From Hyphomicrobiales bacterium (GTDB taxonomy: Bacteria; Pseudomonadota; Alphaproteobacteria; Rhizobiales; Beijerinckiaceae), in contig JAIXZO010000022.1 of NCBI GenBank assembly GCA_027489535.1, forward strand, positions 62,001 to 126,000: a stretch of 64,000 nt of DNA, in the 5' to 3' direction. The notes beneath the pieces were generated by a model, which did no database searches, was not told the DNA's origin, and worked only from the letters and a program-made list of their open reading frames with translations. Position 1 is the first letter of the stretch. Every line of letters begins with the position of its first letter. A program made the translations under genes and the position numbers. Of this stretch, positions 52,538-62,612 are shown one piece after another.

Positions 52538-54880
52538 TTACTTGCCGTGGAATCTCGGCGGCGGGACGCGGCGCTTCGAGGCGGCCTCATAGGCGGAGGC
52601 CACGCGAAGGATCGTATCCTCGTTGCCCGGCTCGCAGCGGAACACGAGCGAGAAGGGCATTCCGGGTTCCGGGATCGTCGTGGGTTCGTCCGAGAGCACC
52701 GAGACGAACTGCGTGCCGTCGTCCGACAACTTGAACACGGGATCGTAGACCGTGCGCACATAGCCCGCGGGGATGAGGATTTCCGTCAAGCCGCCGTTCG
52801 GCCCCTGGAAGCTTTCGCCGCGCAGGTTCTGATCCTTGATCATGCCGGGCGCATTGACGCTCGGCTGCGGCGCACCGCCGATCTTGGCGGGCGGGAACGG
52901 CGTGTGCAGTCGCACGAAGCAATCGAGCTTGTTCTCGTAGATCACCATCATGTCGGCGCGGCGCAGCAGCTCGCGCAGCATAATCCGCTCCGTCACGCCT
53001 TGGCGCTGGCCGAGCGGGTTGCGCATGTCGCGCAGCTCTTCCCAGTTCTTGAACGCCGCGCGCTGATCGTCGCCCCAGAATTTGGAACGCGCGTTGAGCG
53101 AGGGGAAATCCTTCAACCGCTCCTCGAAACCGAGCGCCGCCCAGTCCGCCGCCCGTCGCGTCAGATATTGCGGAATGTGGAACCTGAACGCGGGCGAGAC
53201 CGCCTGATTTTGGGTCGTGCCGATATCGAGGTTCGACGGCGGCGCGATGCGGCCCTCGGCCATCTCGACCATGTAGTCGATGGGGGCCATCGTGCCCGTA
53301 CCGAACACCTTGCCGGGCATGAATTCGGTCGGCTCGATCGCGGCGGCGAAGTCCTTGAACACCGGCGTGCCGTCGGGCAACAGGCGGAACAGCAATTCGG
53401 GCATGAACACGGGCACGAGCCGCGCAAAAGCCGTCCTGAAATCCACCGTCATCACATCGAGATCGCGGTCGCGCTCCCACAGCGGATCGGTGGACTCGAT
53501 CAGCGTCGCGCCGAGATGCGCGCCCAGCACGGTCTTGATCTCGCGGGCCGCCGCCGTCACGATGGGCTCCTCGGTCTTCGAGCCGCGCGGATACACCATC
53601 GACTCGCGGATGACGCCGAGCCGCATGCCGGCAAGCGAGCCCGGCGCGCCCGTCTCGCGGGCATGCACGGCATAGTCCTTCAGCACGGACGAACGCGGCA
53701 CGGTGGTGAAGGGGTCGCGCGGGTCGTAATAGCCCTCGACCGGATCCTTCAGCGCATCGAGTATCTTCGCCGCGTCCACGATGCTGCGCGCATGAATGCC
53801 CGAGCGGTCGACATGGATGTCCGCCCCGATGGCCCCGCCGTCGAAGCCGAGCAGCGCCTTGTGGGGCAGGATCAGCGCGACGGAGCTGTGGTTGGACGGC
53901 CCGCGGCAGGATGCGCGCGTCTCCTCGCCCAAGCTCGCCATGCACAGATTCATGCTCACCGAGAGCGCCGAACCGGAACTCGAGCCGAGAGAGGCCGAGC
54001 GCGTCGTGTCGTAGGCGTTCGAAGGATTGCCGCCCCAAGTGCTGCGCTGATAGCCGAGCACGGAGGGGAGCACCTTCTCGGGCTTGTTGCGCCCGCCGGG
54101 GTCGCCCGCACGGCCGTTGTATTCGGTCATCACCGCCTTGGCGAAGATGATCGCGCCCTTCTTGCGGAGCTGATCGACGAGGATGTGGTCGCGCGCCGGC
54201 GCGTCCATGTCGTAGGCGGCATCCGCACCGCCCGTGGAACGCATGTCCTTCGTGTCGAACGCGTCCTTGAACGAGAAGCAGACGCCGTAGAGCGGCATCT
54301 CGTCGAGCGGCGGATTGGTACCGTATTTAGCGTCGAGCATCGCGGCCGTTTCCAGCGCGTCGGGCTGCCGGCGGAAGATTTCGCAGACGGCGGGCGCACC
54401 GGGAGGCAGCGGGCCGTCATCGGGATGGCGGTCGAAATCGCCGCGGCACACGGCCGAGCGTTCGCCGCGGATGTTGATCGTGGCGAGCGCGTTGACGCCC
54501 TCGGCGTCGGGGATGCCCACGATCATGCCGAACTGCTGCTGCACGGACGGGTCGGACGCCGTCGCCTCCATCCGGCCGAATTCCAACGGAGGTCCCTTGT
54601 AGGCGTTGAAATCGGGGAACACGTCCGCGGCCTTCAACGTCTTCGTCGGGAACGCGAGCGGCGCGCCGCCGCGCATCGTGCCGGTCGCCGGAGCGACGGA
54701 CGCACCGTCCGCGGTCACGAGCATGGACGCCACGCCGTTGTAGGCCCGCACGCGCGCCAAATATTGCTGCACGACGTCGACGCAAGTGGTGCGCCCTTCG
54801 CGGATGGCGGCATGAAGTTCCGCGATCGTCGATTCTTCGACGCGGAAAGGTTCGGCGCTCCGTTTATCGGCAGTCGACAT
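52538..54880 (-). CDS. large amidase-signature hydrolase, 780 aa
   Basis: A long amidase-family protein. The Lys is residue 205 (VCFSFKDAFDTKDMRSTGG), the cis-Ser is in ASLGSSSGSALSVS (near 300), and the nucleophile Ser324 is in LGEETRASCRGPSNHSS, which replaces the usual GTDTGGSIRxPA. The first 190 residues include an unusual inserted segment before the Lys. About 300 residues beyond the core extend the C-terminus (ENKLDCFVRLHTPFPPAKI, MPFSLVFRCEPGNEDTILR). The ATG at 54880 is used. It is monocistronic, upstream of ggt. The substrate is unknown. Confidence 0.85.
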   Translation of the reverse strand: MSTADKRSAEPFRVEESTIAELHAAIREGRTTCVDVVQQYLARVRAYNGVASMLVTADGASVAPATGTMRGGAPLAFPTKTLKAADVFPDFNAYKGPPLEFGRMEATASDPSVQQQFGMIVGIPDAEGVNALATINIRGERSAVCRGDFDRHPDDGPLPPGAPAVCEIFRRQPDALETAAMLDAKYGTNPPLDEMPLYGVCFSFKDAFDTKDMRSTGGADAAYDMDAPARDHILVDQLRKKGAIIFAKAVMTEYNGRAGDPGGRNKPEKVLPSVLGYQRSTWGGNPSNAYDTTRSASLGSSSGSALSVSMNLCMASLGEETRASCRGPSNHSSVALILPHKALLGFDGGAIGADIHVDRSGIHARSIVDAAKILDALKDPVEGYYDPRDPFTTVPRSSVLKDYAVHARETGAPGSLAGMRLGVIRESMVYPRGSKTEEPIVTAAAREIKTVLGAHLGATLIESTDPLWERDRDLDVMTVDFRTAFARLVPVFMPELLFRLLPDGTPVFKDFAAAIEPTEFMPGKVFGTGTMAPIDYMVEMAEGRIAPPSNLDIGTTQNQAVSPAFRFHIPQYLTRRAADWAALGFEERLKDFPSLNARSKFWGDDQRAAFKNWEELRDMRNPLGQRQGVTERIMLRELLRRADMMVIYENKLDCFVRLHTPFPPAKIGGAPQPSVNAPGMIKDQNLRGESFQGPNGGLTEILIPAGYVRTVYDPVFKLSDDGTQFVSVLSDEPTTIPEPGMPFSLVFRCEPGNEDTILRVASAYEAASKRRVPPPRFHGK

Positions 54881-55049
54881 CGTTTCTTGGCCTCCCCACG
54901 GCAATGCGGCTCTTGTTTCAACGGAAAAGGTTGCGGCGCTGCATGTCAACGACCGGAGCCATGCGTCAGGCGAGTGCCCGGCCGCACGGCGCACGCGGCT
55001 GAACATCCGGTTGCCCGCTCCGGGCAGCCCATCGCAAAACGGGCAGCAT

Positions 55050-55295
55050 TCAGCGCGGCGGCGGTTCGACGACGCGCGCCACGAAGCGGCGCACGGCAGG
55101 ACCTATCATAAGGATTACCGGAAAAGCGACAGTCCAAGAGATCAGCCAAGAGACGAACCATTTGAACGGAAGGTCCGGAGCCAAGCCCATGGCGTTCACG
55201 GACGCCACGAAACTGACGACCGACGTCATGATTCCCGAGAGAACGAGCCCGAACAAGACGGGGCTCCAACGGTGCGGAAGTCGACGAAGCCCCAT
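55050..55295 (-). CDS. DUF2798 small membrane protein
   Basis: An 81-aa protein with two membrane helices, WSPVLFGLVLSGIMTSVVSF and WFVSWLISWTVAFPVILMIG, in the DUF2798 arrangement. The function is unknown. It follows the DUF4337 gene after 13 bases on the same strand. Confidence 0.85.
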   Translation of the reverse strand: MGLRRLPHRWSPVLFGLVLSGIMTSVVSFVASVNAMGLAPDLPFKWFVSWLISWTVAFPVILMIGPAVRRFVARVVEPPPR

Positions 55296-55308
55296 CGAGC
55301 CTTATCCC

Positions 55309-55899
55309 TCAGTGCGGGAGCAGCGCCGCGATGGTGCCGGGCGCGAAGTTGATCCCCAAGAGCAGAGCCAAGCCTGCCGCACCCAAGGCGCCCGAAGCCA
55401 CGGCGAAGCCGACGAGGCCCGAGATCAACGTCACCGAAGCGAGCACGATCCCGAGTTGAAGCACCAAGGAAGCGATTTCGAAGGCGTGATACTTCGAGAA
55501 CGCCTCGTCGCGCTGCTTTTCCTTGTCCTTGGCGCGCTGCATCAATTCGCGACGACCTTCCCCGGTCGACGGCTCCGTCTCCCACCGGTCGATCGTGGCT
55601 TTCCACGTTTCGATCTGCTTTTTCGTGGCGGCACCGTCCGAAGCGAGCAGAGCCTCTTCGGAGGCGGTGCGCAGCACCGTCTGCCGCACGGTCTTGGCCT
55701 GAAAGAAGTTCCACAGGTTGGACGCTTCGATGTTGTAGGCCAGGGCGTTCGTCTGCGCGGACTTTCCTTGCATCTCCGCCACCGCGAGCATCAAAGCCAG
55801 CACGGAAATGAGCAGGCCGATGCCGCGGTCGAAAGATCGGCCGCTATGAGCGGCCGAGTGCGTCGCTTCGTGTGAAATCTCGTGCAGGGCTTCGGCCAT
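55309..55899 (-). CDS. DUF4337 membrane protein
   Basis: A 196-aa protein. An N-terminal helix lies around residues 25-42 (RGIGLLISVLALMLAVAEMQ), then AYNIEASNLWNFFQAKTVRQ, which is characteristic of DUF4337. A charged helical middle follows, then two C-terminal helices (IASLVLQLGIVLASVTLISG, FAVASGALGAAGLALLLGI). The role is unknown. The ATG at 55899 is preferred over a TTG three codons upstream. Confidence 0.85.
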   Translation of the reverse strand: MAEALHEISHEATHSAAHSGRSFDRGIGLLISVLALMLAVAEMQGKSAQTNALAYNIEASNLWNFFQAKTVRQTVLRTASEEALLASDGAATKKQIETWKATIDRWETEPSTGEGRRELMQRAKDKEKQRDEAFSKYHAFEIASLVLQLGIVLASVTLISGLVGFAVASGALGAAGLALLLGINFAPGTIAALLPH

Positions 55900-55946
55900 G
55901 GGTCGCAAGAACTCCGATTCGCTCGCAGCATCTTACGACCGCCCCG

Positions 55947-56840
55947 TCAAAAACCGAGAGCGAGCTTCAGCCTCACCTGATGCCGGTCGAAATCGCTCAG
56001 GTTCAAGGGACGGCTTTCGCCCGTCTTGGAGCCCGACACCTGCGCCTGCCATCCGGCATTCACGGTCATGCTGTCGGAGATCTTGAAGAACGCCGTCGGC
56101 CCGGCGGTAAACGCACGGCCCTGCCAATGCTCGCCCGCATTGCCGGTGAAGGCTTCGAGCCAATGCGCCTCGCCGCCCACGAAGAACCGCTCCGAAACCT
56201 GATAGGTGACTGCGCCGGAAACGTCGCTGCCCGACGTCTCGGTCCGAGCCTCGCGCGTGTCGCTGCGCAACTGCGCCGTTCCGGTAGTCAGCGCGACGTT
56301 GATGCCCGCATACAACGTCTCCGGCACGATCGCGCGGTCGGCGAAGAGCTTGAACGTGATCGAGCGCGCATCGGTCGCGCGACCGGTCGCTCCGTCGACG
56401 CGACCCCAACGGGCTTCGGCCGAGACCGTCACGGCCGTCGGGTTCGCCGCGCTGCGCGTCACGATGCGGCGGCTCGCCTCCACCGAAAAGCCGTCGAACC
56501 CGACGAACGACTTGTCGTCGACGCCGGGCAGCTTGTCGGCGCGAAAGCCCGTGAAGAACGGCGAAGCCGCGATCTGCGTATCCTCGACGGGCGTCCACGA
56601 CATCTGCGCCTTGAAGGTGGGCACCATGAAGGCGCCGCCGCCGCCCTTGCCGTTCCGGGTCGTCGTCTCGAACGCAAGGCCCTTGCCGCCGACGTCGCCG
56701 ACGTCGGACGCGCTGGTGAACCCGAAGAGATCGCCGCCCGGCACCTCGAACGGTTCGGCGGCCGCGGCCGCATTCGCTGCCGCAAGGAAGGTGACGAGGA
56801 GGCCGCCGATCGGGAGAGCGGCTTGCGGACGAGAGGACAT
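55947..56840 (-). CDS. putative outer-membrane beta-barrel protein
   Basis: A 297-aa protein that I cannot assign to a named family. A Sec signal (ALPIGGLLVTFLAAANAAAA) ends near AEPFEV. The rest alternates hydrophobic and polar residues with many aromatic strand ends, and the last strand HQVRLKLALGF finishes in Phe, the usual outer-membrane targeting signature. The ATG at 56840 gives the signal peptide directly; the longer frame upstream is non-coding in character. Confidence 0.65.
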   Translation of the reverse strand: MSSRPQAALPIGGLLVTFLAAANAAAAAEPFEVPGGDLFGFTSASDVGDVGGKGLAFETTTRNGKGGGGAFMVPTFKAQMSWTPVEDTQIAASPFFTGFRADKLPGVDDKSFVGFDGFSVEASRRIVTRSAANPTAVTVSAEARWGRVDGATGRATDARSITFKLFADRAIVPETLYAGINVALTTGTAQLRSDTREARTETSGSDVSGAVTYQVSERFFVGGEAHWLEAFTGNAGEHWQGRAFTAGPTAFFKISDSMTVNAGWQAQVSGSKTGESRPLNLSDFDRHQVRLKLALGF

Positions 56841-57088
56841 GAACTGCTCCGGGAATGTACGTTCGCGAAGCACCACATCTTGATCCCGACGGCAACGGCT
56901 CGGGCGGCTTTTCCAAACGATTTCGTCGACTTCAGGCTGAATCGGGCATCGGGGAAGTTCGGCCCGCTTCGCGGATCGAGGAAGCACTCGCACACCGCGC
57001 GAAGCGAACGACGCGGCGCTACGCTAAGGTGCGACCGAGGAGCGCGGTCCGACGACTGTCCATGTTGCTTGTCAATCAAAGGTCTTCA

Positions 57089-57106
57089 TGTCAGTTTATT
57101 TTGACA
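57089..57106. promoter_or_regulatory. PpsR/CrtJ-type box upstream of dxs
   Basis: TGTCAGTTTATTTTGACA is an exact TGT-N12-ACA palindrome with extended symmetry (TGTCA/TGACA). PpsR/CrtJ represses photosynthesis genes in purple bacteria from such sites. It ends 29 bases before the dxs ATG, consistent with control of the dxs-bchO-crtI-crtB unit. Confidence 0.75.
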
Positions 57107-57135
57107 TTCGAGCCGTCAAGGTCGGGCCGATTCAC

Positions 57136-59046
57136 ATGCCGCATACGCCGCTTCTCGACCGCATCGCCGCGCCGGCGGATGTGAGAAACCTCCCCGTCAG
57201 GAGCCTGCGGCAACTCGCGGACGAATTGCGGTCCGAGACCATCGACGCCGTCTCCGTCACCGGCGGGCATCTCGGGGCTGGTCTCGGCGTCGTCGAACTG
57301 ACCGTCGCGCTGCACTACGTCTTCGATACGCCGAACGACGTCTTGATCTGGGACGTCGGGCACCAAGCCTATCCGCACAAAATCCTCACCGGCCGCCGCG
57401 ACCGCATGCGCACCATCCGTCAGGGCGGCGGACTGTCCGGATTCACCAACCGCAGCGAGAGCGCGTTCGACCCCTTCGGTGCGGGTCATTCTTCCACCTC
57501 GATCTCGGCCGCGCTCGGCTATGCCGTCGCGCGCGACCTCGAAGGCGCCAAGCGCAACGTCGTGGCCGTCATCGGCGATGGGTCCATGTCGGCCGGCATG
57601 GCCTATGAGGCGATGAACAATGCCGGCGCGATGGATGCGCGGCTCATCGTCATTCTCAACGACAACGACATGTCGATCGCCCCGCCGGTCGGCGCGCTGT
57701 CGGCCCATCTCGCGCGCCTCGTCTCCGGCGAGACCTATCGCGGACTGCGCGAGAAGGCGAAGAAGGGGGCCAAGAAGCTCCCGAAATTCCTGTTCGAGAA
57801 GGCCCGCCGCGCCGAGGAATTCGCACGCGCCTTCATGACGGGCGGCACACTGTTCGAAGAGCTCGGCTTCTATTACGTCGGCCCGATCGACGGTCACAAT
57901 CTCGACCATCTCCTGCCGGTGCTGGAAAACGCCCGCGACGCCACCGAGGGGCCGATCCTCGTCCACGTCGTCACGCAGAAGGGCAAGGGCTACGCCCCGG
58001 CCGAGGCCTCCGACGACAAATATCACGGCGTGGTGAAGTTCGACGTCGTCACCGGCACGCAGGTGAAGGCCAAGTCCAACGCACCCGCATATACCCGCGT
58101 CTTCGCCGACCATCTGGTCAAGGCCGCCGCGAAGGACGAGAAGGTCGTCGCCGTCACCGCCGCGATGCCCACAGGCACGGGCCTCGACGTCTTCGCCAAG
58201 TCCTTTCCCGACCGCACCTTCGACGTCGGCATTGCCGAGCAGCACGCCGTCACCTTTGCGGCAGGCCTCGCCTGCGGCGGCTTCAAGCCCTTCGTGGCGA
58301 TCTACTCCACCTTCCTCCAGCGCGCCTACGACCAGATCGTGCATGACGTGGCCCTGCAGAACCTGCCGGTCCGCTTCGCGCTCGACCGCGCCGGTTATGT
58401 CGGCGCGGACGGGCCGACGCATTCCGGCTCGTTCGATCTCGCCTTTCTCGGTTGTCTGCCGAATTTCGTGCTGATGGCCGCCGCCGACGAGGCCGAGCTG
58501 GCGCACATGGTCGCGACCGCCGCCGCCCACGAGACCGGCCCCATCGCCTTCCGCTTCCCCCGCGGTGAAGGCGTGGGCGTGGAAATGCCCGAGCACGGCG
58601 TTCCCTTGGAGATCGGCAAGGGCCGCGTGGTACGCGAAGGCTCTACGGTCGCATTGCTGTCGTTGGGCACTCGACTTGCCGATTGTCTGCGCGCCGCCGA
58701 CGAACTCGCCGGCCACGGGCTTTCGACCACGGTCGCAGACGCGCGCTTCGCCAAGCCTCTCGACGAGGAGCTGATCCTGCGCCTCGCCCGCGAACATGAA
58801 GTGCTGGTGACGGTCGAAGAAGGCTCGTCCGGCGGCTTCGGCGCGGCAGTTCTCCATCTTCTCGCCGCGAAGGGCGCGCTCGATCACGGTTTGAAGGTGC
58901 GCACGCTCACGTTGCCCGACGATTTCGTCGAGCATGACGCGCCCGCCAAGATGTATGCCGATGCCGGGCTCGATGCGCCGGGCATTCTCGCGGCGGTTCT
59001 CGGCGCGCTCGGTTCGGCACGCATCGAAGCGGCACGACGAGCATGA
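57136..59046 (+). CDS. dxs: 1-deoxy-D-xylulose-5-phosphate synthase
   Basis: A 636-aa thiamine-diphosphate enzyme condensing pyruvate and glyceraldehyde 3-phosphate to DXP, the first step of the MEP isoprenoid route. Visible motifs are [33 protein letters not shown] and the ThDP/Mg motif [18 protein letters not shown], with [15 protein letters not shown] in the transketolase-like domain. The ATG at 57136 is used; an upstream in-frame ATG at 57088 sits in the PpsR box and is unlikely. As part of a pigment cluster it likely boosts isoprenoid supply for photosynthesis and may be a second dxs copy. Confidence 0.94.
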   Translation: MPHTPLLDRIAAPADVRNLPVRSLRQLADELRSETIDAVSVTGGHLGAGLGVVELTVALHYVFDTPNDVLIWDVGHQAYPHKILTGRRDRMRTIRQGGGLSGFTNRSESAFDPFGAGHSSTSISAALGYAVARDLEGAKRNVVAVIGDGSMSAGMAYEAMNNAGAMDARLIVILNDNDMSIAPPVGALSAHLARLVSGETYRGLREKAKKGAKKLPKFLFEKARRAEEFARAFMTGGTLFEELGFYYVGPIDGHNLDHLLPVLENARDATEGPILVHVVTQKGKGYAPAEASDDKYHGVVKFDVVTGTQVKAKSNAPAYTRVFADHLVKAAAKDEKVVAVTAAMPTGTGLDVFAKSFPDRTFDVGIAEQHAVTFAAGLACGGFKPFVAIYSTFLQRAYDQIVHDVALQNLPVRFALDRAGYVGADGPTHSGSFDLAFLGCLPNFVLMAAADEAELAHMVATAAAHETGPIAFRFPRGEGVGVEMPEHGVPLEIGKGRVVREGSTVALLSLGTRLADCLRAADELAGHGLSTTVADARFAKPLDEELILRLAREHEVLVTVEEGSSGGFGAAVLHLLAAKGALDHGLKVRTLTLPDDFVEHDAPAKMYADAGLDAPGILAAVLGALGSARIEAARRA

Positions 59047-60002
59047 CGGCGCAGGCCGCCCCCGCTCGGACGGCCCGAAACGAACGCGGTCGCACGACGC
59101 CGCGAAGCGGAACGACCAAACGCATGCTCGGCGACTTTGAAAAGGCGGAATGGCCCAATCGCCACGCAAGCCTCCGGGTCGAGGCCGGCGGTCTGAGATG
59201 GCACGTCCAACGCGCCGGCTCCGGGCCGACGGTCCTGCTGCTTCACGGCACCGGTGCATCGACGCATTCATGGCGCGGGCTGCTGCCGATCTTGGCGCAG
59301 CATTTCGACGTGATCGCCCCGGATCTGCCGGGGCATGCCTTCACCTCGCCCCCCCGCAACGGCGATTACTCCCTGCCCTCCTTCGCGCGCGGCGTGGCGG
59401 CGCTGCTCGACGCGCTCGATGCCGAGCCTGTGCTTGCGGTCGGTCACTCCGCCGGCGCGCCCGTCCTTGCCCGCATGGCGCTCGACGGCACGATTTCACC
59501 CGCCGGAATCGTCGCGCTCAACGGTGCGATGCTGCCCTTCAGTCCCTTCGCCGGTCCGTTGTTTTCGGGCCTTGCGCGCATCGTGTCGGTCGCGCCGCTT
59601 CTGCCCTCGATCATCTCGCGCTTCGCGGACGAAAACGCGGTGCGGCGACTTCTCGAGGATACCGGCTCGAAGCTCGACCGCACGGGCATCGAACTCTACC
59701 GCCGGCTGTTTTCCGATCCGTCGCATATCTCGGCGACGTTGAAGATGATGGCGCAATGGGATCTCGAATCCCTCAAGCGCGACCTTCCCGCGCTTGCCGT
59801 GCCGCTTCTGCTCGTGGCCGGCACCGACGACCGCACCATTCCCCCCGAGGTCTCCGTCAAGGTCCGCGACATCGTTGCCGACGGCCGCATCGAGCGTCTG
59901 CGCGGCCTCGGCCACCTCGCCCATGAAGAGGACCCCGCACGCGTCGCGGACGTCGTCCTCGCTTTCGCCGAAACGCTCGGCGTGATCGGAAACCGGACAT
60001 GA
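59043..60002 (+). CDS. bchO: BchO, alpha/beta-fold protein of bacteriochlorophyll synthesis
   Basis: The family N-terminus [20 protein letters not shown] is followed by [20 protein letters not shown], nucleophile VGHSAGAPV, acid [10 protein letters not shown] and [11 protein letters not shown], matching BchO, which is associated with magnesium chelatase function. ATG 59043 overlaps the dxs stop (ATGA) and gives 319 aa; ATG 59124 gives a more usual N-terminus of 292 aa. bchO more commonly follows bchI/bchD, which are not adjacent here. Its own stop overlaps crtI. Confidence 0.88.
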   Translation: MTAQAAPARTARNERGRTTPRSGTTKRMLGDFEKAEWPNRHASLRVEAGGLRWHVQRAGSGPTVLLLHGTGASTHSWRGLLPILAQHFDVIAPDLPGHAFTSPPRNGDYSLPSFARGVAALLDALDAEPVLAVGHSAGAPVLARMALDGTISPAGIVALNGAMLPFSPFAGPLFSGLARIVSVAPLLPSIISRFADENAVRRLLEDTGSKLDRTGIELYRRLFSDPSHISATLKMMAQWDLESLKRDLPALAVPLLLVAGTDDRTIPPEVSVKVRDIVADGRIERLRGLGHLAHEEDPARVADVVLAFAETLGVIGNRT

Positions 60003-61540
60003 CCCGCCCGATCCACCATGCGGAAGACGTCACTCCCCGCGTCTCCGGTCCCGGCCCGAAACCCCATGCCGTGGTCATCGGCTCCGGTTTCGGCGGTCTC
60101 GCCGCCGCCGTCCGCCTAGGCGCACGCGGCTACCGCGTCACGATTCTGGAGCGTCTCGACCGTCCCGGCGGTCGCGCCTATGTCCACAAGATCGACGGCT
60201 TCAGCTTCGACGCCGGTCCGACCATCGTCACCGCGCCGTTCCTGTTCGAGGAACTCTGGACGCTGTGCGGCAAGCGCATGTCCGACGACGTCGAATTGCG
60301 ACCGATGTCGCCCTTCTATCGCATTCGCTACGACGACGGCTCCACCTTCGACTGCAGCGACGACCCCGAAGCGATGCGCCGCGAAATCGCGCGTCTCTCG
60401 CCGGGCGACGTCGAAGGCTACGAGCGTCTGCTGGAAGCGAGCCGCGAGCGTTATCACTACGGCTTCGAGAAACTCGGCAACGAGCCCTTCTCCTCGGTCA
60501 TGTCCATGGTCAAAGCAGTGCCGCAGCTCGCCAAATGGCGCAGCGACCGTTCGGTCCACGCCATGGTCAGCCGCTATCTCAAAGACCCGCGGCTGCGCAT
60601 CGCCTTCGGCTTCCATCCTTTGTTCATCGGCGGCAATCCGCTGACGATCACGTCGATGTACACGCTGATTTCCTATCTCGAACGCAAATGGGGCGTGCAT
60701 TACGCCATGGGCGGCACGGGGTCGCTCGTAAAGGGCCTCGTCGGCCTCGTCCTGGGACAAGGCGGCAACGTCCGCTGCGACGCCACGGTCGAGGAAATCC
60801 TGATCGAGGACGGCGTCGCCAAGGGCGTGCGTCTCGCCGACGGCGAGGTCATCCGCGCGAGCCTCGTGGTGTCCAACGCCGACATCGCCCGCACGCATCG
60901 CGACATGATCCCGGCGCGCTGGCGCAAGCGCTGGACGAACAAGAAGATCGACCGCACCCATTATTCCATGGGCGTCTTCGTCTGGTATTTCGGTACCAAT
61001 CGCCGCTGGAACGACGTGAAGCACCACACCATCGTGCTCGGTCCGCGCTACGAGGGCCTGCTCGAAGACATCTTCAAGAACAAATATCTGTCGCAGGATT
61101 TCAGCATCTACCTGCACCGCCCCACCGCGACCGACACCACCGTCGCGCCGCCGGGCTGCGACGGCTTTTATGCGCTCTCCCCCGTCCCGCACCTCGATTC
61201 CGGAACGGATTGGGAGGACATCGCCGAGAGCTATCGCGCCGCCGTCGAGGCGCGCCTGGAAGAAACCGTGCTGCCGGGCCTCAAGGGAACCGTGATCGCA
61301 TCGCACGTCACGCATCCGCTGGACTTCGAGACGCGTCTGCTCGCCCACAAGGGCGCGGCGTTCGGCCCCGAACCTCTGCTGACGCAGAGCGCCTGGTTCC
61401 GCCCGCACAACAAGAGCGAAGACATCGCCAATCTGTTCTTCGTCGGCGCGGGTACCCATCCGGGCGCCGGCCTTCCCGGGGTGCTCGCATCGGCGCGCAT
61501 CTTTGAAAAAGAGATGCCCCATGCCGAAACTTTCCGCTGA
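59999..61540 (+). CDS. crtI: CrtI phytoene desaturase
   Basis: A 513-aa FAD-dependent desaturase converting phytoene to neurosporene or lycopene at the membrane. The N-terminal dinucleotide motif is VIGSGFGGLAAAVRLGARGY with ERLDRPGGRAYV. The C-terminal bacterial carotenoid dehydrogenase signature is NLFFVGAGTHPGAGLPGVLA. It starts in an ATGA overlap with bchO and overlaps crtB by 20 bases. Confidence 0.95.
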   Translation: MTRPIHHAEDVTPRVSGPGPKPHAVVIGSGFGGLAAAVRLGARGYRVTILERLDRPGGRAYVHKIDGFSFDAGPTIVTAPFLFEELWTLCGKRMSDDVELRPMSPFYRIRYDDGSTFDCSDDPEAMRREIARLSPGDVEGYERLLEASRERYHYGFEKLGNEPFSSVMSMVKAVPQLAKWRSDRSVHAMVSRYLKDPRLRIAFGFHPLFIGGNPLTITSMYTLISYLERKWGVHYAMGGTGSLVKGLVGLVLGQGGNVRCDATVEEILIEDGVAKGVRLADGEVIRASLVVSNADIARTHRDMIPARWRKRWTNKKIDRTHYSMGVFVWYFGTNRRWNDVKHHTIVLGPRYEGLLEDIFKNKYLSQDFSIYLHRPTATDTTVAPPGCDGFYALSPVPHLDSGTDWEDIAESYRAAVEARLEETVLPGLKGTVIASHVTHPLDFETRLLAHKGAAFGPEPLLTQSAWFRPHNKSEDIANLFFVGAGTHPGAGLPGVLASARIFEKEMPHAETFR

Positions 61541-62609
61541 CGCCGAGGCGCTCGCGCGCACCCGCTTCGCCTCCCCCGCCGATTTCCGCATCTGCCGCGA
61601 AACGCTGCAGGCGGGCTCGAAATCCTTTTTCGGCGCATCCATCCTGTTGCCCGAGAAGCTCGCGGCCCCGGCCTCCGCCGTCTACGCCTTCTGCCGCATC
61701 GCCGACGACGCGGTCGACGTCGACGCCGAACCGCGCCTTGCGCTCGAAGGGCTGCGCCGTCGTCTCGACGCCGTCTACGGCAATCTGCCGATGGCCCACC
61801 CCATCGACCGCGCCTTCGCCGCCGTCGTGACCGAATACGGCATCCCGCGTGAATTGCCCGAGGCCCTGTTCGAAGGCTTCGAATGGGATCTCGACGGCCG
61901 CAGCTACGCGACGACGCCCGCTTTGCTCGATTACTGCGTGCGCGTGGCCGGAACGGTCGGCCTGATGATGGCCGTGCTGATGGGCGTGCGCGACCGCGAC
62001 CGCCTCGCGCGCGCATGCGATCTCGGCGTCGCCATGCAGCTCACCAACATCGCCCGCGACGTCGGCGAGGATGCCCGCAACGGACGCGTCTACCTTCCGT
62101 ACGACGCCTTGCGCGAGGAAGGCATCGACCCCGACGCGTTCATGCGCAATCCGAGCGCCACGCCGGCGCTGCGCCGCGTCGTCGGCCGTCTCCTCGATCT
62201 CGCAGACCGCTTCTACCGTCAGGCCGAGCCGGGCATCGCCCGCCTGCCGCTTTCCTGTCGCCCCGGCATCTACGCCGCGCGTTACGTCTATGCCGGCATC
62301 GGCGATGAACTGCGCATCGCGGGCCTCGACTCCGTCTCGCAGCGCGTCCATCCGCCGAACCGCCGCAAGGCGATCATGATGGGGCGCGCGCTGGCGGCTT
62401 CCGTCTTCGGCGTGCCCGACGGCCCGGCCGCGCTCACCGTCGACGCCTGCGCCTTGCTCGACGCCACCATTGCCGCACCGGTCCACCGCTATTTGGAAAA
62501 GCCGCCGGCGCAGCGCCTCGAACGCGTCATCGGCATGTTCGAACGCCTTCAGCAGAGCGACCGGGCCCGGGGCGGCCGCGCCCGCGCTCCGATGGCGCGA
62601 ACGGGCTGA
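61521..62609 (+). CDS. crtB: CrtB phytoene synthase
   Basis: A 362-aa prenyl synthase condensing two geranylgeranyl diphosphates to phytoene. The first Asp-rich region is YAFCRIADDAVDVDAEPRL and the second is QLTNIARDVGEDARNGRVYL. The ATG at 61521 (MPKLSADAEA) is within the crtI end. It follows crtI as in most purple-bacterial clusters. Confidence 0.95.
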   Translation: MPKLSADAEALARTRFASPADFRICRETLQAGSKSFFGASILLPEKLAAPASAVYAFCRIADDAVDVDAEPRLALEGLRRRLDAVYGNLPMAHPIDRAFAAVVTEYGIPRELPEALFEGFEWDLDGRSYATTPALLDYCVRVAGTVGLMMAVLMGVRDRDRLARACDLGVAMQLTNIARDVGEDARNGRVYLPYDALREEGIDPDAFMRNPSATPALRRVVGRLLDLADRFYRQAEPGIARLPLSCRPGIYAARYVYAGIGDELRIAGLDSVSQRVHPPNRRKAIMMGRALAASVFGVPDGPAALTVDACALLDATIAAPVHRYLEKPPAQRLERVIGMFERLQQSDRARGGRARAPMARTG

Positions 62610-62612
62610 GCC

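Noticed and set aside
52547-55111. 854-codon plus-strand open frame opposite the 780-aa amidase
   Set aside because: Antisense shadow; composition dominated by Arg, His, Ala and Gly, with no domain, and the amidase on the other strand has all catalytic motifs.
57088-57135. Upstream in-frame ATG as the dxs start
   Set aside because: It lies inside the PpsR-type palindrome and would add 16 residues not typical of Dxs.
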